NCBI GenBank assembly: GCA_001603005.1
Contig: LVAJ01000027.1
Span: 62,001-126,000, forward strand
DNA: 64,000 nucleotides
From: Clostridiales bacterium Firm_04
Lineage (GTDB): Bacteria > Bacillota > Clostridia > Oscillospirales > Ruminococcaceae
Reading direction: 5' to 3'
The translations under genes and the position numbers were made by a program. The notes under the pieces are model-generated. The model was not told the origin of the DNA. It searched no databases and saw only the letters and a program-made list of their open reading frames with translations. Positions 57,784 through 64,000 of this stretch are shown here, piece by piece. Numbering within the stretch: the first letter of the stretch is position 1; every line of letters begins with the position of its first letter.

Positions 57784-58293
57784 TTATTCCTGCTCCTCCG
57801 GCACGATATAGCTGGTATCTCTGGAGAAGCCGAGCTTTTCGAGCACAGATTCCTCTTTCTCGCGCATCTTGCGCTGTTCGAGCGGCGATTTCTCGTGGTC
57901 ATAGCCGAGCAGGTGCAGCATGGAATGCACCGTCAGGAACGCGACCTCGCGCTCCAGCAGATGCCCGTACATTTTCGCCTGCTTGACCGCCATTTCCATC
58001 GAGATGACGATATCGCCGAGCAGCACAAAGCCGTTTTCCGCATTGATCTCAAGGTGATCGCCCTCGCAGAGCGGGAAGGAGAGCACGTCGGTCTCCGTAT
58101 CCTTGTTGCGGTACTGCGCATTGAGCTTGCGGATCTCCTCGTTGTTGACGAAGGAGACACTGACCTCGGTGTCATGTCCGAAGTTCTCCGTTGTGAGCAC
58201 TGCCTGACAGCAGCGGCGGATCAGCAGGCGGATTCCGACCGGAATTTTGACCTCATGCTGACTGTCCTTGATGTAAACCTTTAACTTAGCCAT
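57784..58293 (-). CDS. ybeY: endoribonuclease YbeY (rRNA maturation factor)
   Basis: 169 residues with the zinc site H-S-M-L-H-L-L-G-Y-D-H (~125-135; HxxxHxxxxxH), and the upstream E-V-S-V-S-F-V, L-N-x-x-Y-R-x-K-D-x-x-T-D-V-L-S-F-P and L-G-D-I-V-I-S blocks. Matures 16S rRNA 3' end. It overlaps phoH by eight bases and is followed by era, its usual partner. Confidence 0.96.
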   Translation of the reverse strand: MAKLKVYIKDSQHEVKIPVGIRLLIRRCCQAVLTTENFGHDTEVSVSFVNNEEIRKLNAQYRNKDTETDVLSFPLCEGDHLEINAENGFVLLGDIVISMEMAVKQAKMYGHLLEREVAFLTVHSMLHLLGYDHEKSPLEQRKMREKEESVLEKLGFSRDTSYIVPEEQE

Positions 58294-59290
58294 TTCGATT
58301 CTTTTTCCTTTCATGATGATTTTGCGCATTTCTGCGCTCATTGTTCGCGTCATTTGCGTAAGCGGTGATAATATCCTGCACGAGCTTGTGCCGGACGACA
58401 TCCTTCTCGCTGAACTGGTGGATCGCGATGTCATCGACGGATTTCAGCACGCGCATGGCTTCGATCAGACCGGAGCGCTTCGGATCCGGCAGGTCAATCT
58501 GTGTAATATCGCCTGTGATGACCATTTTGCTGCCCTCGCCGAGTCGGGTGAGGAACATTTTGATCTGTTCAGAGGTGGTATTCTGCGCTTCATCGAGGAT
58601 GATGAAGGCATGATCGAGGGTTCGTCCGCGCATATAGGCAAGCGGTGCGATCTCGATGATATTCTTTTCGAGGTCTCGTTCGACCGCCTCTGCGCCGAGC
58701 ATTTCAAACAGCGCGTCATAGAGCGGGCGGAGATAGGGATCGACCTTTTCCTGCAGATCGCCGGGCAGGAAGCCGAGGTTTTCGCCGGCTTCGACTGCAG
58801 GGCGGGTGAGGATGATGCGGTCGATGTCGCCTGATTTGAGCGCCTTGACCGCCATTGCGACAGCGAGGTAGGTCTTGCCGGTACCGGCAGGGCCGATGCC
58901 GAGCACGATCGTATTCGAGCCGATCGCGTCGAGATAATGCTTCTGCCCGACGGTGCGCGGCCGGACTGCCTTTCCGGTGACGGTCAGGCTGACCGCATCG
59001 GTGCTGAGCGTGCGGACTTCCTCCGCAGCATTGTCTGCGACCATGGAGACCACGTAGCGCACGGTCGTATCATTGAGCCCGTCGCCCTTGCGGACATTCT
59101 GGAGCAGCACGTCGAGCGCCTGCTCCGCTTTTTCGATATTCTCCTCTGTTCCGGTGATCTTGATGCCGGTGTTGCGGTTGACGATCACAACCTGAAACTT
59201 TTTCTGGATCACGTTGATGTTTGCGTCATAGCTGCCGAACACGGCTGCGATCTCATCGGGACGGGGGGCATTCCATATTTTTTCTGCCAT
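58286..59290 (-). CDS. phoH: PhoH-like ATPase
   Basis: 334 residues. N-terminal small RNA-binding-like domain (~15-70), then a helicase-like ATPase with Walker A G-P-A-G-T-G-K-T (~132), R-P-A-V-E-A-G-E-x-L-G-F-L-P-G, and Walker B I-I-L-D-E-A-Q-N. Usual partner of YbeY in rRNA processing; exact activity uncertain. A minus-strand promoter precedes it, so phoH-ybeY-era may have their own transcript within the yqfCD cluster. Confidence 0.95.
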   Translation of the reverse strand: MAEKIWNAPRPDEIAAVFGSYDANINVIQKKFQVVIVNRNTGIKITGTEENIEKAEQALDVLLQNVRKGDGLNDTTVRYVVSMVADNAAEEVRTLSTDAVSLTVTGKAVRPRTVGQKHYLDAIGSNTIVLGIGPAGTGKTYLAVAMAVKALKSGDIDRIILTRPAVEAGENLGFLPGDLQEKVDPYLRPLYDALFEMLGAEAVERDLEKNIIEIAPLAYMRGRTLDHAFIILDEAQNTTSEQIKMFLTRLGEGSKMVITGDITQIDLPDPKRSGLIEAMRVLKSVDDIAIHQFSEKDVVRHKLVQDIITAYANDANNERRNAQNHHERKKNRNG

Positions 59291-59406
59291 TCGTCTTTCT
59301 GTTCAAGCTCCTTTACGCTTTGCGATTCTGCGCTGTGCGCAGTTTGTTCCGGTGCACGGTCTGCTGAATTTCAACAATGCAGACGAATGCCCGGAAAACT
59401 ATCCCC

Positions 59407-59435
59407 ATTATACCACAAACCGGTTCAAAATGGAA
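59407..59435 (-). promoter_or_regulatory. extended -10 promoter of phoH
   Basis: Minus strand TATAAT preceded by TG and one base (TGGTATAAT), with TTCCAT 17 bases further up. The leader is about 110 bases. Confidence 0.6.
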
Positions 59436-59446
59436 TAGTTTTAGGA

Positions 59447-60601
59447 TTATTTCACAAAAATTTCACTTGTTTTCCCGATAACCCCCTCGAAAACATAGTT
59501 GATTTTCAGCAATATGCCCAAATCCGTCTGCAAATATTCAGGCTTTCTGCTGATAATTAGATCATTTGCATGAAAATTGTGCTCGAACCGTGCCGCTGCT
59601 TCGTCGAGAATTGCCTTTGCTTCCGCCTCGGAATAGACGGTCAGTGCCGTTTCCTGCCGGACGAATGTACGCCGCACGCGTGCAACCGGAAGCGTCTTTC
59701 CGAACAGCATCAGCGGTTCGGTCTCCTCGGTGCAGCGATAGGCGTCCGCGCTGTCCGGCAGCCGGAACCCGAAGGTCAGCGGAATGCGCCTGCCGAAGAT
59801 TTCGAGCATCTCCTGCGTGCGGGTTTCGCCGCGGACAGGCAGCTCCGCGACAAAGGGCTGCTCCTGCGAAAACGATGCGCAGTAGCGTCCTTTTACGATC
59901 CCGTCCGCATGATACCACCGGCAGATGCCGTTCGGATCGGTCTGCACGCCGGAGATCAGCAGATCGCCTGCACGGACGGTATCGCCGACCGCGACCGCAG
60001 CATACCCGCCGCGCACGTCGATACTCGTGACCTCGGCGGGCATCATCGCGATATAATTGGTCGGCATGCGGTCATAGGACATCGGCGGAGGCAGGCGCTC
60101 CTCGGTCAGGTCGGCGATGAGTCTGCCGCCCTCCTGCCGCAGCGTGATCCATTCGAGATCGCTGACCGCAAGGCACATCAGCTGTTCGAGCCGGTTGTAG
60201 TTCAGGCTGCGGAACGGCACGCCCTCGCGGACGCCGAGCGATGCAAGCGCCGTGCGCAGTTCGGCTTCCGGAACGCGGCTGTTTCCGGTAATGACGATCT
60301 CGCGGACGGTCGCGCTGCACCAGTGCAGAAAGAGCATCCCGCAGAGCATTCCGCAGAGCAGTCCGTACCGTCTGCGATAGGGCAGCAGCCGCCGGCGGAT
60401 CCCGCGCCGCCGGAGAATCTGCACAGAGATATCGTATTCGCCGGCAAGTGTCATGATGCGCTTTTCATTTGCGGCAGATGTCTCCGCGAAGAATGCGTTT
60501 TCGCGTATCTGCTGATTTTTGCAGGCGATCCCGCGGAACCGCAGCGCGTCGCGGAATGCCGTCAGACGCGTCCCCTCTGCCTGAAAGCTGATCGCAGCCA
60601 A
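59447..60601 (-). CDS. yqfD: sporulation protein YqfD-like
   Basis: 384 residues, a normal length for the family. Features: N-terminal helical/beta part with C-N-Q-Q at ~28, a basic stretch (R-R-R-G-I-R-R-R), one membrane segment (~78-95), then an extracytoplasmic region with I-T-G-N-S-R-V-P-E and G-G-Y-A-A-V-A-V-G-D-T-V-R-A-G-D-L-L-I-S-G (biotinyl-like turn typical of YqfD), ending in a strand-rich part. YqfD acts in the forespore engulfment stage. Start appears to be TTG 60601 just after GGGGGTGAGG. Confidence 0.85.
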   Translation of the reverse strand: MAAISFQAEGTRLTAFRDALRFRGIACKNQQIRENAFFAETSAANEKRIMTLAGEYDISVQILRRRGIRRRLLPYRRRYGLLCGMLCGMLFLHWCSATVREIVITGNSRVPEAELRTALASLGVREGVPFRSLNYNRLEQLMCLAVSDLEWITLRQEGGRLIADLTEERLPPPMSYDRMPTNYIAMMPAEVTSIDVRGGYAAVAVGDTVRAGDLLISGVQTDPNGICRWYHADGIVKGRYCASFSQEQPFVAELPVRGETRTQEMLEIFGRRIPLTFGFRLPDSADAYRCTEETEPLMLFGKTLPVARVRRTFVRQETALTVYSEAEAKAILDEAAARFEHNFHANDLIISRKPEYLQTDLGILLKINYVFEGVIGKTSEIFVK

Positions 60602-60616
60602 ATCCTCACCCCCGTT

Positions 60617-60850
60617 TCAGGATAACCCGCCGTCAAATTCGACCGCGCAGATCGTGCCGGAGACATGCAGTCCGCCCGCTGCGAGATCCGACGCGGACAG
60701 CCCGTGTCCCCAGACCGCCACGCGATGCCCGCCGAGCTCCAGCAGCACGAGCATATCGCTGCATTCGAGCAGTCTGCGGCAGCGGTCAAAGTAGATATCG
60801 GAATTGCCGCAGATCTCGATGCGGTCTGCAAAGAGCGGCAGCTGAATCAT
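60617..60850 (-). CDS. yqfC: YqfC/YabP-like sporulation protein
   Basis: 77 residues with the YabP/YqfC pattern: I-E-I-C-G-N-S-D-I-Y-F-D-R-C-R-R-L-L-E-C-S, L-L-E-L-G-G-H-R-V-A-V-W-G and L-x-V-S-G-T-I-C-A-V-E-F. Immediately upstream of yqfD, as in Bacillus and most Clostridia. ATG 60850 has CGGAG nine bases upstream. Mediates a step in forespore sigma-G era development in known species; here, sporulation is not otherwise proven. Confidence 0.85.
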   Translation of the reverse strand: MIQLPLFADRIEICGNSDIYFDRCRRLLECSDMLVLLELGGHRVAVWGHGLSASDLAAGGLHVSGTICAVEFDGGLS

Positions 60851-60890
60851 AGGATCACACTCCGTTTGATGAATTTTTTTCAAAAAGCAC

Positions 60891-60921
60891 TTGACATTGA
60901 CGCAGCGTCAAGTGTTATAAT
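60891..60921 (+). promoter_or_regulatory. MerR-type autoregulated promoter (19-bp spacer)
   Basis: TTGACA and TATAAT are 19 bases apart, two more than normal, and the spacer holds a perfect dyad TTGACGC-A-GCGTCAA (60897-60911) nested in CACTTGAC/GTCAAGTG. This is the known geometry for MerR-family promoters, which are twisted into register by the bound regulator. Confidence 0.88.
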
Positions 60922-60938
60922 AGAGACAGGTGATGTTC

Positions 60939-61661
60939 ATGAACGACACAAAACATATCAGCGAGGTCTGCAAAAAACTGCACACGACCTCGCGCACGAT
61001 CCGCTATTACGAGCAGCTCGGACTGATCCGGACATTCCGTGAAACGCCGACAGCACCGCGCCGGCTCGACAGCGAAAATACGGAAAAGCTGCGGAAAATC
61101 CTGTTTCTGCGGCAGATCGGGCTGACGCTCGATGAGATCTCGGAGATCGTCCGGAGCGGAACCGATGCGGCAGAGGTGCTCCGCTCAAAAGAAAAGGAGA
61201 TCTTCGCCGAGATCGCAGTGCTGAAGCAGCGGATCCGGCTGCTGGAACGCGTCACGAAAGCAGCGGAAACCGGCGGTGACATCTATGCTCTGGAAATGGA
61301 GCACAGCGTTTCGGCAGAGGATCAGGTGCGCATGAAAATCGCTGCGCAGTGCTTGCAGTGTATGCGCGAGCAGCGGTTTTCGGATATTCTGCCGTTTATC
61401 GCCGGGCGGCTGAAACCGGTATTTACGGCGGAGCTGATCGAGGAAACGTGGCGCATGTTCATTGAAAAAAGCGGCGCTGTCCGGGAGACATGCAGACAGA
61501 TCGTTGAAGGGAATATGGTGGTAACGCTGGTTTCTTTTGAGAAGATCGGCGGAAAGTTCACGACCGCCTTTGAAGGCGAGTATGTCACCGGATTCGCGCT
61601 TGAATACTGGAATAAAAAGGAGTATCCTTATGTTTCATCAGACTGTACTGGACAAGATTGA
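60939..61661 (+). CDS. MerR-family transcriptional regulator
   Basis: 240 residues: N-terminal winged helix (I-S-E-V-C-K-K-L-H-T-T-S-R-T-I-R-Y-Y-E-Q-L-G-L-I, then F-R-E-T-P), a dimerisation helix (~80-120), and a C-terminal ~110-residue effector domain that I do not recognise. Signal ligand not known. GTG 60930 and ATG 60933 are alternatives, but ATG 60939 has AGGTGATG at the right distance. Downstream gene overlaps by 32 bases, so it is a likely target. Confidence 0.88.
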   Translation: MNDTKHISEVCKKLHTTSRTIRYYEQLGLIRTFRETPTAPRRLDSENTEKLRKILFLRQIGLTLDEISEIVRSGTDAAEVLRSKEKEIFAEIAVLKQRIRLLERVTKAAETGGDIYALEMEHSVSAEDQVRMKIAAQCLQCMREQRFSDILPFIAGRLKPVFTAELIEETWRMFIEKSGAVRETCRQIVEGNMVVTLVSFEKIGGKFTTAFEGEYVTGFALEYWNKKEYPYVSSDCTGQD

Positions 61662-62364
61662 CGTCACATATCACAGCAGCATCCGCATCGGCGGAGAGAA
61701 GGTCATTTACATTGATCCGCTGCACATTTCCGGCGCGCCTCATGACGCGGATCTCATTCTTTTCACGCATCCGCATGCCGATCATTTTTCGCCGCGGGAT
61801 GCGAAAAAGCTGATGAAGGAGAGCACCGTGATCGCAGCGCCGAAAAGCATGTCGGTCATGATCCTTCTGACGATGCAGAAAAAGGCGGTTCCGCTGGTGC
61901 CGGATCAGCGCACGGAGCTTGCGGGCGTACCGGTCAGAACGGTCGCTGCCTACAACACGGGTAAGCTGAATCATCTGAAAGCGATGAAATGGCTCGGCTA
62001 CATTCTGACGATCGGCGAAACGGAAGTCTATGTCTCCGGCGATACCGATGTGACGGATGAATGCCGGAGCGTTTCCTGCGATATCGCGCTGCTGCCGGTC
62101 GGCGGAATGTATACGATGAATCCGGCGCAGGCGGCACAGCTTGCGAACACGATCGCGCCGCACACGGTCATTCCGGTGCATTACGGCACTATGCTCGGCG
62201 GTGCGGATGCCCCCGAACGCTTCCGCAATGCGCTGAATCCGGGCATTCAGGCGGATATCCGCTCAACGGTTTACAGCAATGTGATGATCCCGATGTATGC
62301 AAGGCTCGCGGTTCTGGCTGCGCTGTGCATTGTGCTTTATTTCATCCTGCGCAGGATCCTGTAA
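61630..62364 (+). CDS. metallo-beta-lactamase-fold hydrolase (UPF0173-like) with C-terminal anchor
   Basis: 244 residues: MBL site F-T-H-P-H-A-D-H (~48-55), S-G-D-T-D (~137) and P-V-H-Y-G (~180), as in the UPF0173/YtkL-like class that has no proven substrate; then an unusual C-terminal membrane segment (~222-242). AAAAGGAG precedes the ATG. It overlaps the MerR gene by 32 bases, so it is probably under the same promoter. Confidence 0.87.
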   Translation: MFHQTVLDKIDVTYHSSIRIGGEKVIYIDPLHISGAPHDADLILFTHPHADHFSPRDAKKLMKESTVIAAPKSMSVMILLTMQKKAVPLVPDQRTELAGVPVRTVAAYNTGKLNHLKAMKWLGYILTIGETEVYVSGDTDVTDECRSVSCDIALLPVGGMYTMNPAQAAQLANTIAPHTVIPVHYGTMLGGADAPERFRNALNPGIQADIRSTVYSNVMIPMYARLAVLAALCIVLYFILRRIL

Positions 62365-62462
62365 CAATTTGGGGCGCATCTTCCCGCATCTTTTCCCGCC
62401 GTCCGGTTCTGTTTTCATCTATATTCGGCATATAACGGAAACAGAACAGGGGGGCGCAGACA

Positions 62463-63554
62463 ATGGAACGACTCATGAAACAGCGCGCGGTACTGCTGAT
62501 GCCGGCGCTGCTCTTTTTTCTGATGATCCTGCTGGCGCAGCACGGCGCGGAGATCGCGGCAGTCCTGCGTGATCGGGTGCTGCTCTGTCTGCAAATGCTG
62601 ATCCCGTCGCTTTACGGCTGTACGGCGGCGGCACTGCTTTTGCGGGAGAGCGGCGCGGCAGAGCGGATCGGGGCGCATTGCAGGCTGACTGCGCGGCTGC
62701 TCCGGCTGCCCTCTGCCGGCGTGACGGCATTTGCGGTCAGTCAGTTTGCGGGGTATCCGGTCGGGGCGATGCTGCTTGCGGGGCTGGCGGAATCGGATGC
62801 GGAACACCGCAATGCATATGCGCAGGCGGCTGGCTGCTGCTTCGGCTGCGGGCCGGCATTCGCGGTCGGACTGGCGGGGGCGCAGCTTTTCGGGACGGCT
62901 GCGGCAGGCTGGCTGCTGTTCGGCGCGGGGATCCTCTCGAATGTGCTGCTGCTGATCCTGACGCGCCGGCTCCGGACGGTCACGCAGCGGGAGACCGCCC
63001 TGCCGGAGATCCGGCTGACCGCGGAAATGCTGACGGATGCTGCATCCGGCGCAATGCGCAGCATGGCACAGATCTGCGGCATGGTGCTGCTGTTCGGTGT
63101 ATTGACGGCGCTGTTCGGCACATCGCGGCTGCATCAATTCGCAGATGTTTGCGGCAATCTGACCGGCATCCCGCCGCAGAGCATCCGTGCCGTGACCGCT
63201 GCGCTCTGGGATGTGACGCAGATCGGCGCGGTCTGCCGCTGCGGGAGCGGACTGCGGTTCCGGCTGCTGCTTGCGCTGACGGGCGGGCTGCTGTCCTTCG
63301 GCGGGATCTGCGCGCAGATGCAGTGCATCTCGGTCGGCAGGGGGCTCGTGACTATGAGAAAATTGCTGCCGATGCGCATAGCTGCTTCGATTCTGACGGC
63401 ATGCATGGTCTATCCGGCGGCATCGCTGCTTCCGGTTCCGTTGCATGCTGCGGCGGCATTCGCACCGCGGACGGCAGTTTCCGGCAGCGGCTCGGTTCTG
63501 CCTGCACTTCTGATTTTTTGCACCGGATTTCCATTTCTCATAAAAAAGGACTAG
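62463..63554 (+). CDS. ylbJ: sporulation integral membrane protein YlbJ-like
   Basis: 363 residues with about eight membrane segments. Family features: L-Q-M-L-I-P-S-L-Y near 40, R-L-P-S-A-G-V-T-A-F-A-V-S-Q-F-A-G-Y-P-V-G-A near 95 (the nucleoside-gate-like G-Y-P-x-G-A motif), C-C-F-G-C-G-P-A-F near 125. In Bacillus YlbJ is needed for spore cortex. Start ATG preceded by a G-rich ribosome site. No neighbour from the Bacillus ylbJ region is present. Confidence 0.8.
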   Translation: MERLMKQRAVLLMPALLFFLMILLAQHGAEIAAVLRDRVLLCLQMLIPSLYGCTAAALLLRESGAAERIGAHCRLTARLLRLPSAGVTAFAVSQFAGYPVGAMLLAGLAESDAEHRNAYAQAAGCCFGCGPAFAVGLAGAQLFGTAAAGWLLFGAGILSNVLLLILTRRLRTVTQRETALPEIRLTAEMLTDAASGAMRSMAQICGMVLLFGVLTALFGTSRLHQFADVCGNLTGIPPQSIRAVTAALWDVTQIGAVCRCGSGLRFRLLLALTGGLLSFGGICAQMQCISVGRGLVTMRKLLPMRIAASILTACMVYPAASLLPVPLHAAAAFAPRTAVSGSGSVLPALLIFCTGFPFLIKKD

Positions 63555-63580
63555 ACAAACTCAAAAAAATATGTTATAAT
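63552..63580 (+). promoter_or_regulatory. promoter of the last gene
   Basis: TAGACA, 17 bases, TATAAT; overlaps the end of ylbJ. Confidence 0.8.
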
Positions 63581-63651
63581 AGAGAAAATCGAAGGCAAAT
63601 GCGCAGGATCAGTCGGATTCTGCGGGCTGCCGGCTGAATGAGGTGAACATA

Positions 63652-64000
63652 ATGGGACTTTTTGATGTATTCTCCAAGGGCGGAAAGTACTTTGGAAAAG
63701 CAATTGAGCCGAAATGCGAATACTGCGATTACGGCAACCGCACGAAGGACGGCAATAAGATTCTATGTACGAAGAAGGGCATGGTCGATTCCGGCTATCA
63801 CTGCCCGAAGTTCCTGTATTCTCCGCTGAAGCGGATTCCGGTCAAGCAGATGGAACGCGTCGGCTGGCTGGAAGGCGATTACGAGGAGAAGGATTTCGAC
63901 CAGATCAAAAAGGAGAAGGAAGCCGAGGAAAAGCAGATCGAAAAGGCTGCTGCGGAGCTGACCGCGAAGGCGGAAGCCGAAGCAGAAGCGATCCGCAGAA
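63652..64000 (+). CDS. Cys-containing protein with charged coiled coil, partial
   Basis: Only the first 116 codons are in the window. Residues ~21-55 contain C-E-Y-C ... C-T-K-K ... H-C-P, a likely metal site, followed by a Lys/Glu/Ala-rich helix that continues past the window edge. Family not recognised. Start ATG follows GAGGTG by seven bases. Confidence 0.65.
   Translation, partial: MGLFDVFSKGGKYFGKAIEPKCEYCDYGNRTKDGNKILCTKKGMVDSGYHCPKFLYSPLKRIPVKQMERVGWLEGDYEEKDFDQIKKEKEAEEKQIEKAAAELTAKAEAEAEAIRR

Overview
The window looks like a chromosomal stretch from a low-copy, GC-rich (by eye well over half G+C) Gram-positive anaerobe of the Oscillospirales, most likely a Ruminococcus-like gut or rumen fibre degrader. 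The basis is a C-terminal dockerin domain on a secreted protein, a GH3 glucosidase with permuted domain order as known from Ruminococcus albus and Butyrivibrio, a CE2-type esterase, a GH5-fold lipoprotein, strong AAAGGAG ribosome sites, TTGACA-N17-TATAAT promoters, and Firmicutes operon orders such as yqfC-yqfD-phoH-ybeY-era-recO with the sporulation-lineage genes yqfC, yqfD and ylbJ. No phage, transposase, integrase or CRISPR array is visible, and rRNA is absent. One tRNA-Leu(TAA) is present.

Layout. 1-7 kb: end of a PASTA-domain protein, an acetyltransferase, a CmpB-like membrane protein, a CE2-type esterase, two uncharacterised proteins and aspS. 7-14 kb (minus strand): a run of zinc-ribbon membrane proteins behind mreC-mreD, then a DtxR-family regulator, trmO and a coiled-coil membrane protein. 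14-18 kb: glmU, tRNA-Leu, an Sfp-type phosphopantetheinyl transferase and a two-component system. 18-26 kb: a lipoprotein, a second two-component system and an ABC exporter operon with two surface proteins. 26-31 kb: small membrane proteins, a degenerate MNT/HEPN pair with a CYTH protein, and a compact UvrD-like helicase. 31-38 kb (minus): a third two-component system with an ABC transporter carrying four permeases, three of them tandem paralogues. 38-41 kb: the dockerin/transglutaminase/LRR protein and a BlaI-M56 sensor pair. 41-50 kb: GH3 glucosidase, two DUF3810 metallopeptidase paralogues, DAHP synthase and a GH5-fold lipoprotein that has lost both catalytic glutamates. 50-61 kb (minus): nadE, a CPBP protease, mutS2, and the recO-era-ybeY-phoH-yqfD-yqfC cluster with an inserted zinc-ribbon/Asp-Trp-Gly repeat protein. 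61-64 kb: a MerR regulator with its own 19-bp-spacer promoter, a metallo-beta-lactamase-fold protein, ylbJ and the start of a Cys-containing coiled-coil protein.

The main threads are: (i) envelope sensing, where three OmpR/HK pairs and two ABC modules share a TTTAC-N6-TTTAC direct-repeat motif at three intergenic sites; (ii) plant polysaccharide use, with intracellular GH3, CE2-type esterase, a dockerin protein and a pseudo-GH5; (iii) repeated local gene duplication (permeases, zinc-ribbon proteins, DUF3810 proteins). The most unusual items are the pseudo-GH5 lipoprotein, the shared two-component operator, the permease expansion whose C-terminal RRKEL codons double as the next gene's ribosome site, the degenerate MNT/HEPN/CYTH cluster, and a 75-bp three-hairpin element present twice.
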